A stretch of 64,000 nt of DNA from Arthrobacter burdickii (GTDB taxonomy: Bacteria > Actinomycetota > Actinomycetes > Actinomycetales > Micrococcaceae). This document shows, one piece after another, positions 25,652 to 35,104 of this stretch. The notes under the pieces were generated by a model. It saw only the letters and a list, made by a program, of their open reading frames with translations, searched no databases and was not told the DNA's origin. The stretch lies in NCBI RefSeq assembly GCF_030433645.1, contig NZ_JAROCG010000001.1, positions 1,488,001 through 1,552,000 of the forward strand. The letters run 5' to 3'. The first letter of the stretch is position 1, and the number at the start of each line of letters is the position of its first letter. The position numbers were made by a program, and so were the translations under genes.

Positions 25652-27004
25652 ATGTCGCCGTCCCGTTCCATCCCCGTAGCGGAGCTGTCCTCCGACGTCC
25701 TGCAGCGGAAGGCCCTCGCGGCCCATGAGGCGCTGGGCCAGGGAGAGGGCGTGGACGGGTCCCTGCGCGGCATCGTGCACGACTCCTGGCTCCGGTCGCT
25801 GGCGTTCCTGCCGAATCCGGGCACGGCGCGTGCCCGGATGTTCTGTTCCGAGGAGGACCTCGAGGCGTACCGCCAGGGGCACCCCCTCGCCGCGATCATG
25901 CCCGTCATCGACCGCCTGCTCGTGCAGCCGAGCCTGGAGTCGGGGATGCTCGTCGCGGTGGGGGACGAGAACGGCCGGCTGCTGTGGGTCGACGGCGACC
26001 GTGACCTGAGGCGCCGGGCCGAAGGCATGCTGTTCATGGCCGGCACGGACTGGTCCGAGGCGAGCGTCGGCACCAGTGCGCCGGGCACCGCACTGGCCCT
26101 GCAGCGCAGCGTGCAGATAGCGGGAGCCGAGCACTTCAGCCCCCTGGCCCACCCGTGGAGCTGCACGGCCGTGCCCCTCCACGACCCCGACTCGGGCACG
26201 GTGCTCGGCGTCATCGACATCACGGGAACGGCCGACGCCGTCGCCACATCCACGCTGTCGCTCGTCGAGGCTGCGGTTGCCGCAGCGGAGGCGCACCTGA
26301 GCATCCACCGGCTCAGGAGCCGGCTGCCGGGGGCGAAGCGGCGCCGCTCGGCCTGTACACCGGCGGCCCTGTACCGGAACAGCCTCCAGATCCTCGGCAC
26401 GGATCACGGCGTGGTGCATGCCGGAGGGGCGGCGCTGGAACTCAGTCCCCGCCACGCGGAACTGCTGACGCTCCTGGCACTGCATCCGGAGGGGCTGACC
26501 GCGGACCAGCTCGCGATCATGGCCTACCCCGAGGACGCATCGGTCACCACGGTCCGTGCCGAGATGCTGCGGCTGCGCAAGGTCCTGGCGGGGCACGGCG
26601 GCGGGATCGTTCCCCAGTCCAGGCCGTACCGCGTGCCCACCGAGCTGGTCGTGGACGCCGTCCAGGTCCTGAACTACCTGCACCGCGGCGCACACCGCAT
26701 GGCGCTCGAGATCTACCGCGGGCCGGTGCTTCCCCGCTCACAGGCACCGTCCATCGTGCGCCTGCGCGGCGAGGTGTCGGCGTTGCTGCGGGACGCCGTC
26801 CTCAACGACGGGGCGCCGGACACGGTGCTGCAGTACCTTGCCCTCGCCGAGGCGGAGTACGACGCCGAGGCATGGCAGGTCGCGCTGCGGGTCCTGCCCG
26901 GGCGGTCCCCGAAGCGGGCTGCGGTCGTCGCGCACGTGGAGTGGCTCGAGGCGGAACTGTCAGCCGCACCGTCGTCCGGCTCAAGTTCTCCTAAATTTTG
27001 GTAG
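25652..27004 (+). CDS. AcoR-like GAF-domain transcriptional regulator
   Basis: 450 aa. The N-terminal block (residues 5-60) with VDGSLRGIVHDSWLRSL is typical of AcoR-type regulators; a GAF domain spans about 80-210, and a C-terminal winged-helix-like region follows (ELSPRHAELLTLLALHPEGL). There is no AAA+ domain. Such genes usually sit directly upstream of acetaldehyde dehydrogenase and DUF779 genes; here those are 2 kb downstream behind a peptidase gene. ATG 25652 follows GGAG at 5 nt; GTG 25646 is less likely. Confidence 0.82.
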   Translation: MSPSRSIPVAELSSDVLQRKALAAHEALGQGEGVDGSLRGIVHDSWLRSLAFLPNPGTARARMFCSEEDLEAYRQGHPLAAIMPVIDRLLVQPSLESGMLVAVGDENGRLLWVDGDRDLRRRAEGMLFMAGTDWSEASVGTSAPGTALALQRSVQIAGAEHFSPLAHPWSCTAVPLHDPDSGTVLGVIDITGTADAVATSTLSLVEAAVAAAEAHLSIHRLRSRLPGAKRRRSACTPAALYRNSLQILGTDHGVVHAGGAALELSPRHAELLTLLALHPEGLTADQLAIMAYPEDASVTTVRAEMLRLRKVLAGHGGGIVPQSRPYRVPTELVVDAVQVLNYLHRGAHRMALEIYRGPVLPRSQAPSIVRLRGEVSALLRDAVLNDGAPDTVLQYLALAEAEYDAEAWQVALRVLPGRSPKRAAVVAHVEWLEAELSAAPSSGSSSPKFW

Positions 27005-27130
27005 CGGATCTCGACAATTCGTCGCGACATGGCCGGGATCGGGCTACCGTTGTCCATGGTGGCCGACGATCCGGCGGGCAGAGCGGTCCTGCGGATGGAT
27101 CACCAGACGCACCACTACAAGGGGAATTTC

Positions 27131-28930
27131 GTGACGCAGGCTGGCCAGCACCCGGGAACACCTGGGGTGCGTATCGTCCGTACCTCCCGCACGAGAATGA
27201 ATGCAAGCCTGGCCATGGTGGTCTGCTTCGTCGGATTCCAGGGGATCGTCCCGCAGTCGTGGGAAGCGGCGTCGGCCGTGGCGCCCGGCGCGCCGCGCCA
27301 TTCCGCGGTCCTCCAGGGTGATGACCTTCCGACGGGTGTCGTGGGCTCGTCCCTCCTCGCGCCGCTCGACAGTCTTGATGCGCTCGACGCAGTAGGTCCG
27401 CGCATGACGGTGGCCCCGAAGCCCGCAGGAAGCGGAGCCGGCGCAGACCCTGTCTCGACGACCGCAGTCCCCACGCAACGACCGCCCGCGGGCAAGCTGT
27501 TCGCACCCCTCGACGAGCTCGCCCCGAGTTCCTCCTTCGGGTTCCGCATGAGCCCCATCACCGGGGAGGCGGGGGAATTCCACACGGGTCAGGACTACTC
27601 CGCCCCCTGCGGCACTCCGGTCTATGCTGCCGACGCCGGCACGGTGCGTGCCGTCGGCTGGCACCAGTGGGGAGGCGGCAACCGGGTCGAGGTCGATCAC
27701 GGCAACGGCCTCATCACGAGCTACAACCACCTTCAGGGCATCTCGGTCGTGGAGGGGGACACCGTCAACAGCGGCGACCCCATTGCCGAAGTGGGCTCGA
27801 CGGGTTCCTCGACCGGCTGCCACCTGCACTTCGAGACCATCCTCGACGGAGAACATGTCGACCCCGCGCGGTGGAAGCTGGTCTCCACCCGGCACGGAGA
27901 GCGCAAGGGCGAGCTGAAGGACTACTCGCCGAGCGGCAGCAGTGCATCCGACATCCCGGCCTGGGCGCAATCCTCCACCCGCTCGGACCAGCCGGCACCG
28001 ACCACGGAACCCGGTGCACTCCCCGTGGCATCCGGTCCTTCGGGAATCGTCGGATCCGGGGGACAGCAGCCCTCCAAGCCTGCGACGCCGAACGTGCCCG
28101 GTCCGGCACCCCGGGCCCCCAAACTGCCTGCTGCGAGTGGTGCTCCCAAGACCACCCCGAGCGCTCCGTCGAAGCCCGCCAAGCCGGGATCGACCGCTCC
28201 GCGTGCCTCCAGCCCGTCCGTCCCGGCAAAGCCGGGGACCCCGACGACCCCGACGAAGCCGACGACCCCGGTGAAGCCGACGACCCCGCCGAAGCCGACG
28301 ACCCCGCCGAAGCCGGTGACCCCGGTGAAGCCGACGACCCCACCGGTCCCGCCGACGTCGACCCAGCCGAAGTCCAGCCCTTCAACGCCGCCGAAGTCGA
28401 CCCCGTCGGACCCCGCCGGCCCGGACGCTACGAAGCCGGTGGATACGACGCCGGCTCCCACCCCGGAATCGACGCCGGCTCCGACGCCGGCTCCGACCCC
28501 GGCTCCGACCCCGGTTCCCGACCCGGATCCGACCCCGACGACGGACCCGTCGTGTGACACCGACCCGTCGACTCCGGATTCGTCGGCAGATGGCACGTCG
28601 ACAACGGATCCCGCGCCATCGGGGACCCCGACGTCCGCTTCAGCGACGCCTGAACCCGTATCGGTTCCTTCCGCACCCGGCACGCACCCGACCACCGGAA
28701 CTTCAGAGCCGGGCACGGACCCGACCCCGGAAGCTGAACGGGCTTCGGGCAAGGAGACCGACCCGGCCGACCCGCCGTGCGGCGACCCCGAGGCCCCCGC
28801 TGATCCGTCAACCGAACCCGACACCGAACCCGACACCGACCCCGGCGCCGATCCCGAGACGGTTTCCCCGGGGACGGACCCGTCCCAGCCGGTCGAGGGT
28901 GCGGCAGGCGCCACGTCCGGGCAGGGCTAG
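27131..28930 (+). CDS. Secreted M23 metallopeptidase with long Pro/Thr-rich tail
   Basis: 599 aa. A basic N-region and hydrophobic stretch ([15 protein letters not shown]) form a signal peptide. The LytM/M23 domain covers about 120-250 with zinc ligands His151, Asp155 ([12 protein letters not shown]) and His233 in HLHFET. From about residue 290 to the end the chain is low-complexity Pro/Thr/Ser/Asp. It should cleave peptidoglycan peptides, the tail reaching through or anchoring in the wall (inference). GTG 27131 follows AAGGGG. It separates an AcoR-like regulator from its usual aldehyde dehydrogenase partner. Confidence 0.92.
   Translation: MTQAGQHPGTPGVRIVRTSRTRMNASLAMVVCFVGFQGIVPQSWEAASAVAPGAPRHSAVLQGDDLPTGVVGSSLLAPLDSLDALDAVGPRMTVAPKPAGSGAGADPVSTTAVPTQRPPAGKLFAPLDELAPSSSFGFRMSPITGEAGEFHTGQDYSAPCGTPVYAADAGTVRAVGWHQWGGGNRVEVDHGNGLITSYNHLQGISVVEGDTVNSGDPIAEVGSTGSSTGCHLHFETILDGEHVDPARWKLVSTRHGERKGELKDYSPSGSSASDIPAWAQSSTRSDQPAPTTEPGALPVASGPSGIVGSGGQQPSKPATPNVPGPAPRAPKLPAASGAPKTTPSAPSKPAKPGSTAPRASSPSVPAKPGTPTTPTKPTTPVKPTTPPKPTTPPKPVTPVKPTTPPVPPTSTQPKSSPSTPPKSTPSDPAGPDATKPVDTTPAPTPESTPAPTPAPTPAPTPVPDPDPTPTTDPSCDTDPSTPDSSADGTSTTDPAPSGTPTSASATPEPVSVPSAPGTHPTTGTSEPGTDPTPEAERASGKETDPADPPCGDPEAPADPSTEPDTEPDTDPGADPETVSPGTDPSQPVEGAAGATSGQG
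28241..28348 (+). repeat. 18-bp coding tandem repeats in the peptidase tail
   Basis: About six units of an 18-bp motif close to GCCGACGACCCCGGTGAA encode a (K-P-T-T-P-V/P)n tract. Near-identical codons point to recent slippage-type growth, so tail length probably varies between strains. Confidence 0.85.
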
Positions 28931-28982
28931 GCGCCGCTCGGCCCGCACCGTGGCCACGGGCGTCCGCGAGGAACGCCCGCAT

Positions 28983-28992
28983 GCAACGTTGC
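28983..28992. promoter_or_regulatory. Possible regulator site upstream of aldehyde dehydrogenase
   Basis: GCAACGTTGC is a perfect 10-bp palindrome overlapping a direct repeat of TGCAAC (28982 and 28993), 76 bp before the dehydrogenase start. It is a candidate site for the AcoR-like regulator; no experimental motif is being matched. Confidence 0.3.
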
Positions 28993-29067
28993 TGCAACTA
29001 TCCGGCTCCTACGCTGTGGAACAGGGACGACGACGTCCCGCATTCACGGAGTTCAAGGAGTTCGACA

Positions 29068-30591
<1,524 letters not shown>

Positions 30592-30599
30592 GAGTTGCG

Positions 30600-31043
30600 A
30601 TGACCGTCGAGGCCTCGGTGACCATCCCGGGGGAAACCGTCTCCCGGGTGGCGCTGACCATGAGCGCCGTCGAACTGCTGGACAAACTGTGGCTCGTCCA
30701 CGGGCCGCTGATGTTCCACCAGTCGGGCGGGTGCTGCGATGGTTCGTCGCCGATGTGCTATCCCGCGGGGGAGTTCCTCACCGCCGAGGCGGACATCCTC
30801 CTCGGCGTCCTCGACATCACCGCTGGGTCGGGGCGTCCGGACGGGCACGGCGGCGGAGACGCCGCCGGCCCGGCGGATGGCGACGCGCCCCGGCTCATCG
30901 AGTTCTGGATGTCGCGGGAGCAGTTCGAGTACTGGCGCCACACCCACCTCACCGTGGACGTGGTGCAGGGCCGCGGGAGCGGGTTCTCCGTCGAAGCTCC
31001 GGAGGGCAAGCGCTTCCTCATCCGCTCGAGGCTGATGGGCTAG
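30600..31043 (+). CDS. DUF779 protein
   Basis: 147 aa. The family signature HQSGGCCDGSSPMCY (residues 40-54) contains closely spaced Cys and His that could bind metal. The family is regularly linked to ExaC-type aldehyde dehydrogenases but has no proven function. A Gly/Ala/Asp-rich stretch of about 20 residues (near 76-98) interrupts the domain and makes it longer than the usual size. It is 8 nt after the dehydrogenase stop, so co-transcribed. Confidence 0.9.
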   Translation: MTVEASVTIPGETVSRVALTMSAVELLDKLWLVHGPLMFHQSGGCCDGSSPMCYPAGEFLTAEADILLGVLDITAGSGRPDGHGGGDAAGPADGDAPRLIEFWMSREQFEYWRHTHLTVDVVQGRGSGFSVEAPEGKRFLIRSRLMG

Positions 31044-31426
31044 GGAAGGGGCCCGGGACCGTCACCCGGGCTCCTTGCGCCGTCAGGAGTCCTCCGGTAC
31101 CCGTGATCCTGGTGCTCCGGATCGACCGCCAGCACGATCCCGAGGAGATCGGTGAGGGCGTGGCCGAGCTTCGGATCCACGAGTTCGTAGCGCGACCGTC
31201 TCCCCTCGGGCACGGACACGACGAGAGCGCACCCGCGCAGGCACGAGAGGTGGTTGGACAGGCTCTGGCGGCTCACGCCCAGGACCTCGGCCAGTTCACT
31301 GGGATACGCCGGTGCGTCCCGCAGGGCCACCAGGACCCGCACGCGGGTCGGGTCCGACAGGGCCGTTCCCACACGCTCCAGCACCGAGGTCGAGGTCACG
31401 GTCGTCGGGGTCAGGGTCGCCGGCAT
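31040..31426 (-). CDS. ArsR/SmtB-family metal sensor, CmtR-like
   Basis: 128 aa winged helix. HLSCLRGCALVV places Cys62 and Cys66 at the recognition helix like the Cd/Pb-binding Cys pair of CmtR from Mycobacterium tuberculosis. The third CmtR ligand, a Cys after the VLAVD motif, is absent; His105 and His108 occur there instead. The start ATG overlaps the CDF exporter's stop (TGATG), so the sensor is co-expressed with the transporter it likely represses. An upstream in-frame start at 31522 lies inside the CDF gene and is rejected. Confidence 0.88.
   Translation of the reverse strand: MPATLTPTTVTSTSVLERVGTALSDPTRVRVLVALRDAPAYPSELAEVLGVSRQSLSNHLSCLRGCALVVSVPEGRRSRYELVDPKLGHALTDLLGIVLAVDPEHQDHGYRRTPDGARSPGDGPGPLP
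31048..31074. terminator. Terminator-like hairpin for DUF779 operon, overlapping the sensor 3' end
   Basis: GGGGCCCGGG (31048-31057) pairs with CCCGGGCTCC (31065-31074), 10 bp with one G-T pair and a 7-nt loop. It starts 4 nt after the DUF779 stop and lies within the last codons of the convergent sensor gene. No strong T-tract. Confidence 0.55.
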
Positions 31427-32343
31427 CAGTGGCTCAGCTCCGTCTCGTGGGGCACGTGGCCCAGTGGCTCGATCTGAAACGTGGAATGGTCGATGCTCAC
31501 GTCGAAGTGCTGGCCGACGCATTCCTGGAGCTGGTCGAGGACGGCGTGGGCCGAGCCGTCCCGGTAGCAGCAGTCGTCGACGACGATGTGCGCCGTGAGG
31601 ACGGGAAGGCCGGTGGCGATCTGGGTGATGTGCAGGTCATGGACGTCCCGGACCTGGGGGAGGCGGGCGATGTGGGAGCGCACCTCCTCGAGGTCGATCC
31701 CGACCGGCGTGGACTCGAGGAGGACGTCGATCGTCTCGCGCAGCAGCGTCAGGGTGCGCGGGATGATGAGCGCACCGATGAGGAGGGCGACGACGGCGTC
31801 CGCGCGCATCCATCCTGTCAGGGCGATGACGACGGCGGCGGTGATGACGGCCACCGACCCCAGCGCGTCGTTGAGCACTTCGAGGAACGCGGCCCTCAGG
31901 TTGAAACTGGCGGCGCGGTGGCGCGCAAGCAGGACGAGGGCGGCGACGTTCCCGGCGAGGCCGACAGCGCCGAAGACGATCATCTCCGGTGCGGCCACGT
32001 CCTCGGGTGAGATCAGGCGCCGTACTCCCTCGATGACCACGTAGGTCCCGACCGCCAGCAGGAACGCTGCCTGCAGCAGTGCGGCGATGACTTCTGCACG
32101 ACGGAAACCCCACGAACGCCGAGGGGTGGCGGGGCGGACCGAGAGCGTGACGGCCCCGAGGGCCATCGCCAGGCCGGCCGCGTCGGTCAGGACGTGCACC
32201 GAATCGAAGAGCAGCGCCAGGCTGCCGGTCCACAGCGCCCCGATGACCTGCAGGACGAAGACGCAGAGCGTGATCACGAGCGCGCCGACCAGCGGCCTGC
32301 GGCCGGCTGCCGCGCTGGGGGCGTGGTGGTGGTGCGAACCCAT
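31426..32343 (-). CDS. Cation diffusion facilitator (Zn/Cd/Co exporter)
   Basis: 305 aa, six transmembrane helices plus cytoplasmic C-terminal domain. Metal-site residues lie in FDSVHVLTDAAG (Asp47, His50, Asp54) and in LEVLNDALGSV, where Glu replaces the common His. The N-terminus carries four consecutive His (residues 4-7). ATG 32343 lies just after a TACTAT -10 box with no Shine-Dalgarno, so it is likely leaderless. It is translationally coupled to the ArsR-family sensor. Metal specificity is inferred from that sensor. Confidence 0.92.
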   Translation of the reverse strand: MGSHHHHAPSAAAGRRPLVGALVITLCVFVLQVIGALWTGSLALLFDSVHVLTDAAGLAMALGAVTLSVRPATPRRSWGFRRAEVIAALLQAAFLLAVGTYVVIEGVRRLISPEDVAAPEMIVFGAVGLAGNVAALVLLARHRAASFNLRAAFLEVLNDALGSVAVITAAVVIALTGWMRADAVVALLIGALIIPRTLTLLRETIDVLLESTPVGIDLEEVRSHIARLPQVRDVHDLHITQIATGLPVLTAHIVVDDCCYRDGSAHAVLDQLQECVGQHFDVSIDHSTFQIEPLGHVPHETELSH

Positions 32344-32466
32344 GAGGAGATAGTACAGCGGTGGGTGAACACCGGCCCGGGCGGCGGAAGTCGCTGGTAC
32401 CGTGATGCTTGCGGCCACCGGGGGCTTCCGCCCCCAGGACTGTGTCGATCGAGCAGGAGGGCTGCC

Positions 32467-33213
32467 ATGACCACGGATGACGCACTTCCGGTCCGTGACG
32501 ACGCCTGGAGCGTGCCGCAGGACGACGTCGCCGGAAAGCTGAGCGAACTCGCCCGGTCCCTCCAGCGGGAGGACAGCGAGGACGCTGTCCTGGAGCACCT
32601 GGTGCGGGCCGCGATCACCCTGGTTCCCGGCGCCGACGAGGGTTCGATCACCCTGGTGCTCGGGCGCCGCCGGGTCGAATCGCGTGCTGCGTCAGGGGCC
32701 CTCGCACGGACGATCGACGAACTGCAGGAGCGCACCGGCGAAGGACCCTGCATGAGCGCCGCCTACGAGGAACAGACTGTCCGCGTGCCCGACATGCGCA
32801 ACGAGGACCGGTGGCCCGCGTTCTCCGCCGAGGCGGCCGCGGCGGGAGCGGGCAGCATGCTCTCCTTCCAGCTCTTCGTCGAGGGGGACAACCTCGGCGC
32901 ACTGAACCTCATCGGCCGCTCGGCGCATGCCTTCACCGACGAGTCCGATTACGTGGGGCTGCTGGTCGCCTCCCATGCCGCCGTCGCCTTCGCCGACGCG
33001 CAGAAACTCCACCAGTTCAGGGATGCCGTCGCCACCCGGGACCTGATCGGCCAGGCGAAGGGCATCCTGATGGAGCGGTACGGCGTCACGGCAGGACAGG
33101 CATTCATCATGCTGGTGCAGGTGTCCACGGAGACGAACGCCAAACTCCTGGCGGTGGCGGAGGAACTGGCGAACACGGGCACCCTTCCCGTGCGCCGCAC
33201 CGGCCGACGCTGA
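32467..33213 (+). CDS. GAF-ANTAR RNA-binding antiterminator
   Basis: 248 aa. A GAF domain spans about 30-170 and a C-terminal ANTAR domain about 185-240 (LIGQAKGILMERYGVTAGQA). ANTAR domains bind paired hairpins in nascent RNA and block termination. Its ATG follows GGAGGG. RNA targets are unknown; no two-hairpin ANTAR leader was recognised in the window. Confidence 0.92.
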   Translation: MTTDDALPVRDDAWSVPQDDVAGKLSELARSLQREDSEDAVLEHLVRAAITLVPGADEGSITLVLGRRRVESRAASGALARTIDELQERTGEGPCMSAAYEEQTVRVPDMRNEDRWPAFSAEAAAAGAGSMLSFQLFVEGDNLGALNLIGRSAHAFTDESDYVGLLVASHAAVAFADAQKLHQFRDAVATRDLIGQAKGILMERYGVTAGQAFIMLVQVSTETNAKLLAVAEELANTGTLPVRRTGRR

Positions 33214-33250
33214 CAGGATCCGGTACTGACGGGCCCTTGTGACCGCTACG

Positions 33251-35035
33251 TCATCCCGTGATGCCGTGGCGCTGCAGCCAGAGTTCCAGCACGCCCAGCT
33301 GCCACAGCATGTTGTTTCCCCCGGGGCTGTAGTGCCCGTTCGGTTCATCCAGCAGGAGGTCCACGTAGTCGGTGCGGAAGAGCCCGCGGTCCTTCGCCTC
33401 GGGGGCCCGCAGGGCGTCACGGACCGTCGAGAGGAGCGGCTCGGCGAGGTACTTGACCGGTGGGACCGGGAAGTAGCCCTTGGGTCGGTCGATCACCTCC
33501 GCCGGGATGACCCGGCGCGCGATGTCCTTGAGGATGCCCTTCCCGCCCTGTGTGGCCTTGAGCTCGGGAGGGCACTGGGCTGCGAGGCTGACGAGGTCCT
33601 GGTCGAGGAAGGGGACGCGGGCCTCGAGACCCCACGCCATCGTCATGCTGTCCACGCGCTTCACGGGGTCATCAACCAGCAGCAGGTGCGTGTCGAGCCG
33701 CAGGACGGCATCGAGGGCGGTCTCCGCGCCGGGTGCGCCGAGGTGCGCCTCCAACAGGGCCCTGCTGACATCGGTGTCGGCATACCACTCCGGTTCGACG
33801 ACGTCGGCGATCTCTACGTGCGTGCGATCCAGGAACGCGCCCCGGAACGCATCGAGCGCCGCATCACGCGGGGCGGTGCCCGCGGGCTGGTGGTAGGCAT
33901 AGCCCGCAAAGACCTCATCCGCCCCCTGGCCGGACTGCACCACCTTGATGTGCTCCGAGACGGTCTTGGACAGCAGGTAGAACCCCGTAACATCCTGCGT
34001 GCCCATCGGCTCCGTCATGGCGGCGATGGTGTCCTCGATGGCCGGCACCAGCTCCCCGCTGTCGATGGAGATCCGGTGGTGCCGGGTCCCGTACTTCTCG
34101 GCGATCAGGTCCGAGTAGCGGAACTCATCCCCTTCCTCACCGCCCGCACCGTCGAAGCCGATGCTGAAGGTGCTGAGTCCCTCCTGGCCGAGTTCCGCGA
34201 GGAGCGCGACGATCAGGCTCGAGTCGACGCCGCCCGACAGGAGTACGCCCACGGGTACGTCCGACACGAGGCGGCGGCGGACGGCGGTGGTCAGGGACTC
34301 CCGGAGCGCATCCTGCCAGTCGGCCGCGCTCCAGTCCGCCTTGTCCGGGTCCCGCACGTAGTCGGGCTTCCAGTACACGCGATCGCGCTGGCTGCCGTCG
34401 GCGTCGATGACCCGCACCGTCGCGGGGGGTACCTTCCGCACTCCACGCAGGATGGTCCGCGGTGCAGGGACGATCGAGTGCCAGCTCAGGTAGTGGTGGA
34501 GCCCCACCTCGTCGATCGAGGTGTCGATTCCTCCACCGGCCACGAGGGCGGGAAGGGTCGACGCGAAGCGCAGCCGTCCCGGCAGGTCCGCCACGTAGAG
34601 GGGTTTGATGCCGAGCCGGTCCCGGGCCATTACCACGCGCTCGCGGCGCTCGTCCACGATGGCGATGGCGAACATGCCCACGAGGTGGTCCACGAAGTCC
34701 TCACCCCAGCGCTCGTAGGCGCGCAGGACGACCTCCGTATCACTCGTGGAGGAGAAGACACGGTCCCCGCCGAGCTCAGCACGGAGCTCGGGGTAATTGT
34801 AGATGCAGCCGTTGAACACGAGGGAGAGCCCGGAGCCGCCGTCGTACATCGGCTGTGCGCCGGCATCGGAGAGATCGATGATGGTGAGCCTCCGGTGTCC
34901 CAGCGCGACCCACCCGTTGGTCCAGGCCCCATGACCATCCGGCCCCCGCGATTCCATCGCGGCGGTCATACGCGCGACGGGTTCCTGCTCGGCACGGGCG
35001 CCCCGAAAGGCGATCTCCCCGGCAATCCCACACAT
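33251..35035 (-). CDS. N-acetylglutaminylglutamine (NAGGN) amidotransferase, AsnB-like
   Basis: 594 aa. Cys2 (MCGIAGEI) is the glutaminase nucleophile. The ATP pyrophosphatase loop is LLSGGVDSS. Blocks KVVQSGQGADEVFAGY, DDPVKRVDSMTMAWGLEARV and EVIDRPKGYFPVP match the AsnO/NAGGN amidotransferase branch rather than general asparagine synthetases. That enzyme amidates N-acetylglutaminylglutamine to the osmoprotectant NAGGN. Its usual partner, the NAGGN synthetase, is not adjacent. ATG 35035 follows GGAGAAG. A cell-wall or asparagine role cannot be excluded. Confidence 0.85.
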   Translation of the reverse strand: MCGIAGEIAFRGARAEQEPVARMTAAMESRGPDGHGAWTNGWVALGHRRLTIIDLSDAGAQPMYDGGSGLSLVFNGCIYNYPELRAELGGDRVFSSTSDTEVVLRAYERWGEDFVDHLVGMFAIAIVDERRERVVMARDRLGIKPLYVADLPGRLRFASTLPALVAGGGIDTSIDEVGLHHYLSWHSIVPAPRTILRGVRKVPPATVRVIDADGSQRDRVYWKPDYVRDPDKADWSAADWQDALRESLTTAVRRRLVSDVPVGVLLSGGVDSSLIVALLAELGQEGLSTFSIGFDGAGGEEGDEFRYSDLIAEKYGTRHHRISIDSGELVPAIEDTIAAMTEPMGTQDVTGFYLLSKTVSEHIKVVQSGQGADEVFAGYAYHQPAGTAPRDAALDAFRGAFLDRTHVEIADVVEPEWYADTDVSRALLEAHLGAPGAETALDAVLRLDTHLLLVDDPVKRVDSMTMAWGLEARVPFLDQDLVSLAAQCPPELKATQGGKGILKDIARRVIPAEVIDRPKGYFPVPPVKYLAEPLLSTVRDALRAPEAKDRGLFRTDYVDLLLDEPNGHYSPGGNNMLWQLGVLELWLQRHGITG

Positions 35036-35104
35036 GTCTTCTCCTTCTTCCTGGGCTCCACACAGTGCGGAGCTCCTCCTTGGCCTGCGTCATCTGCGTC
35101 CCCG

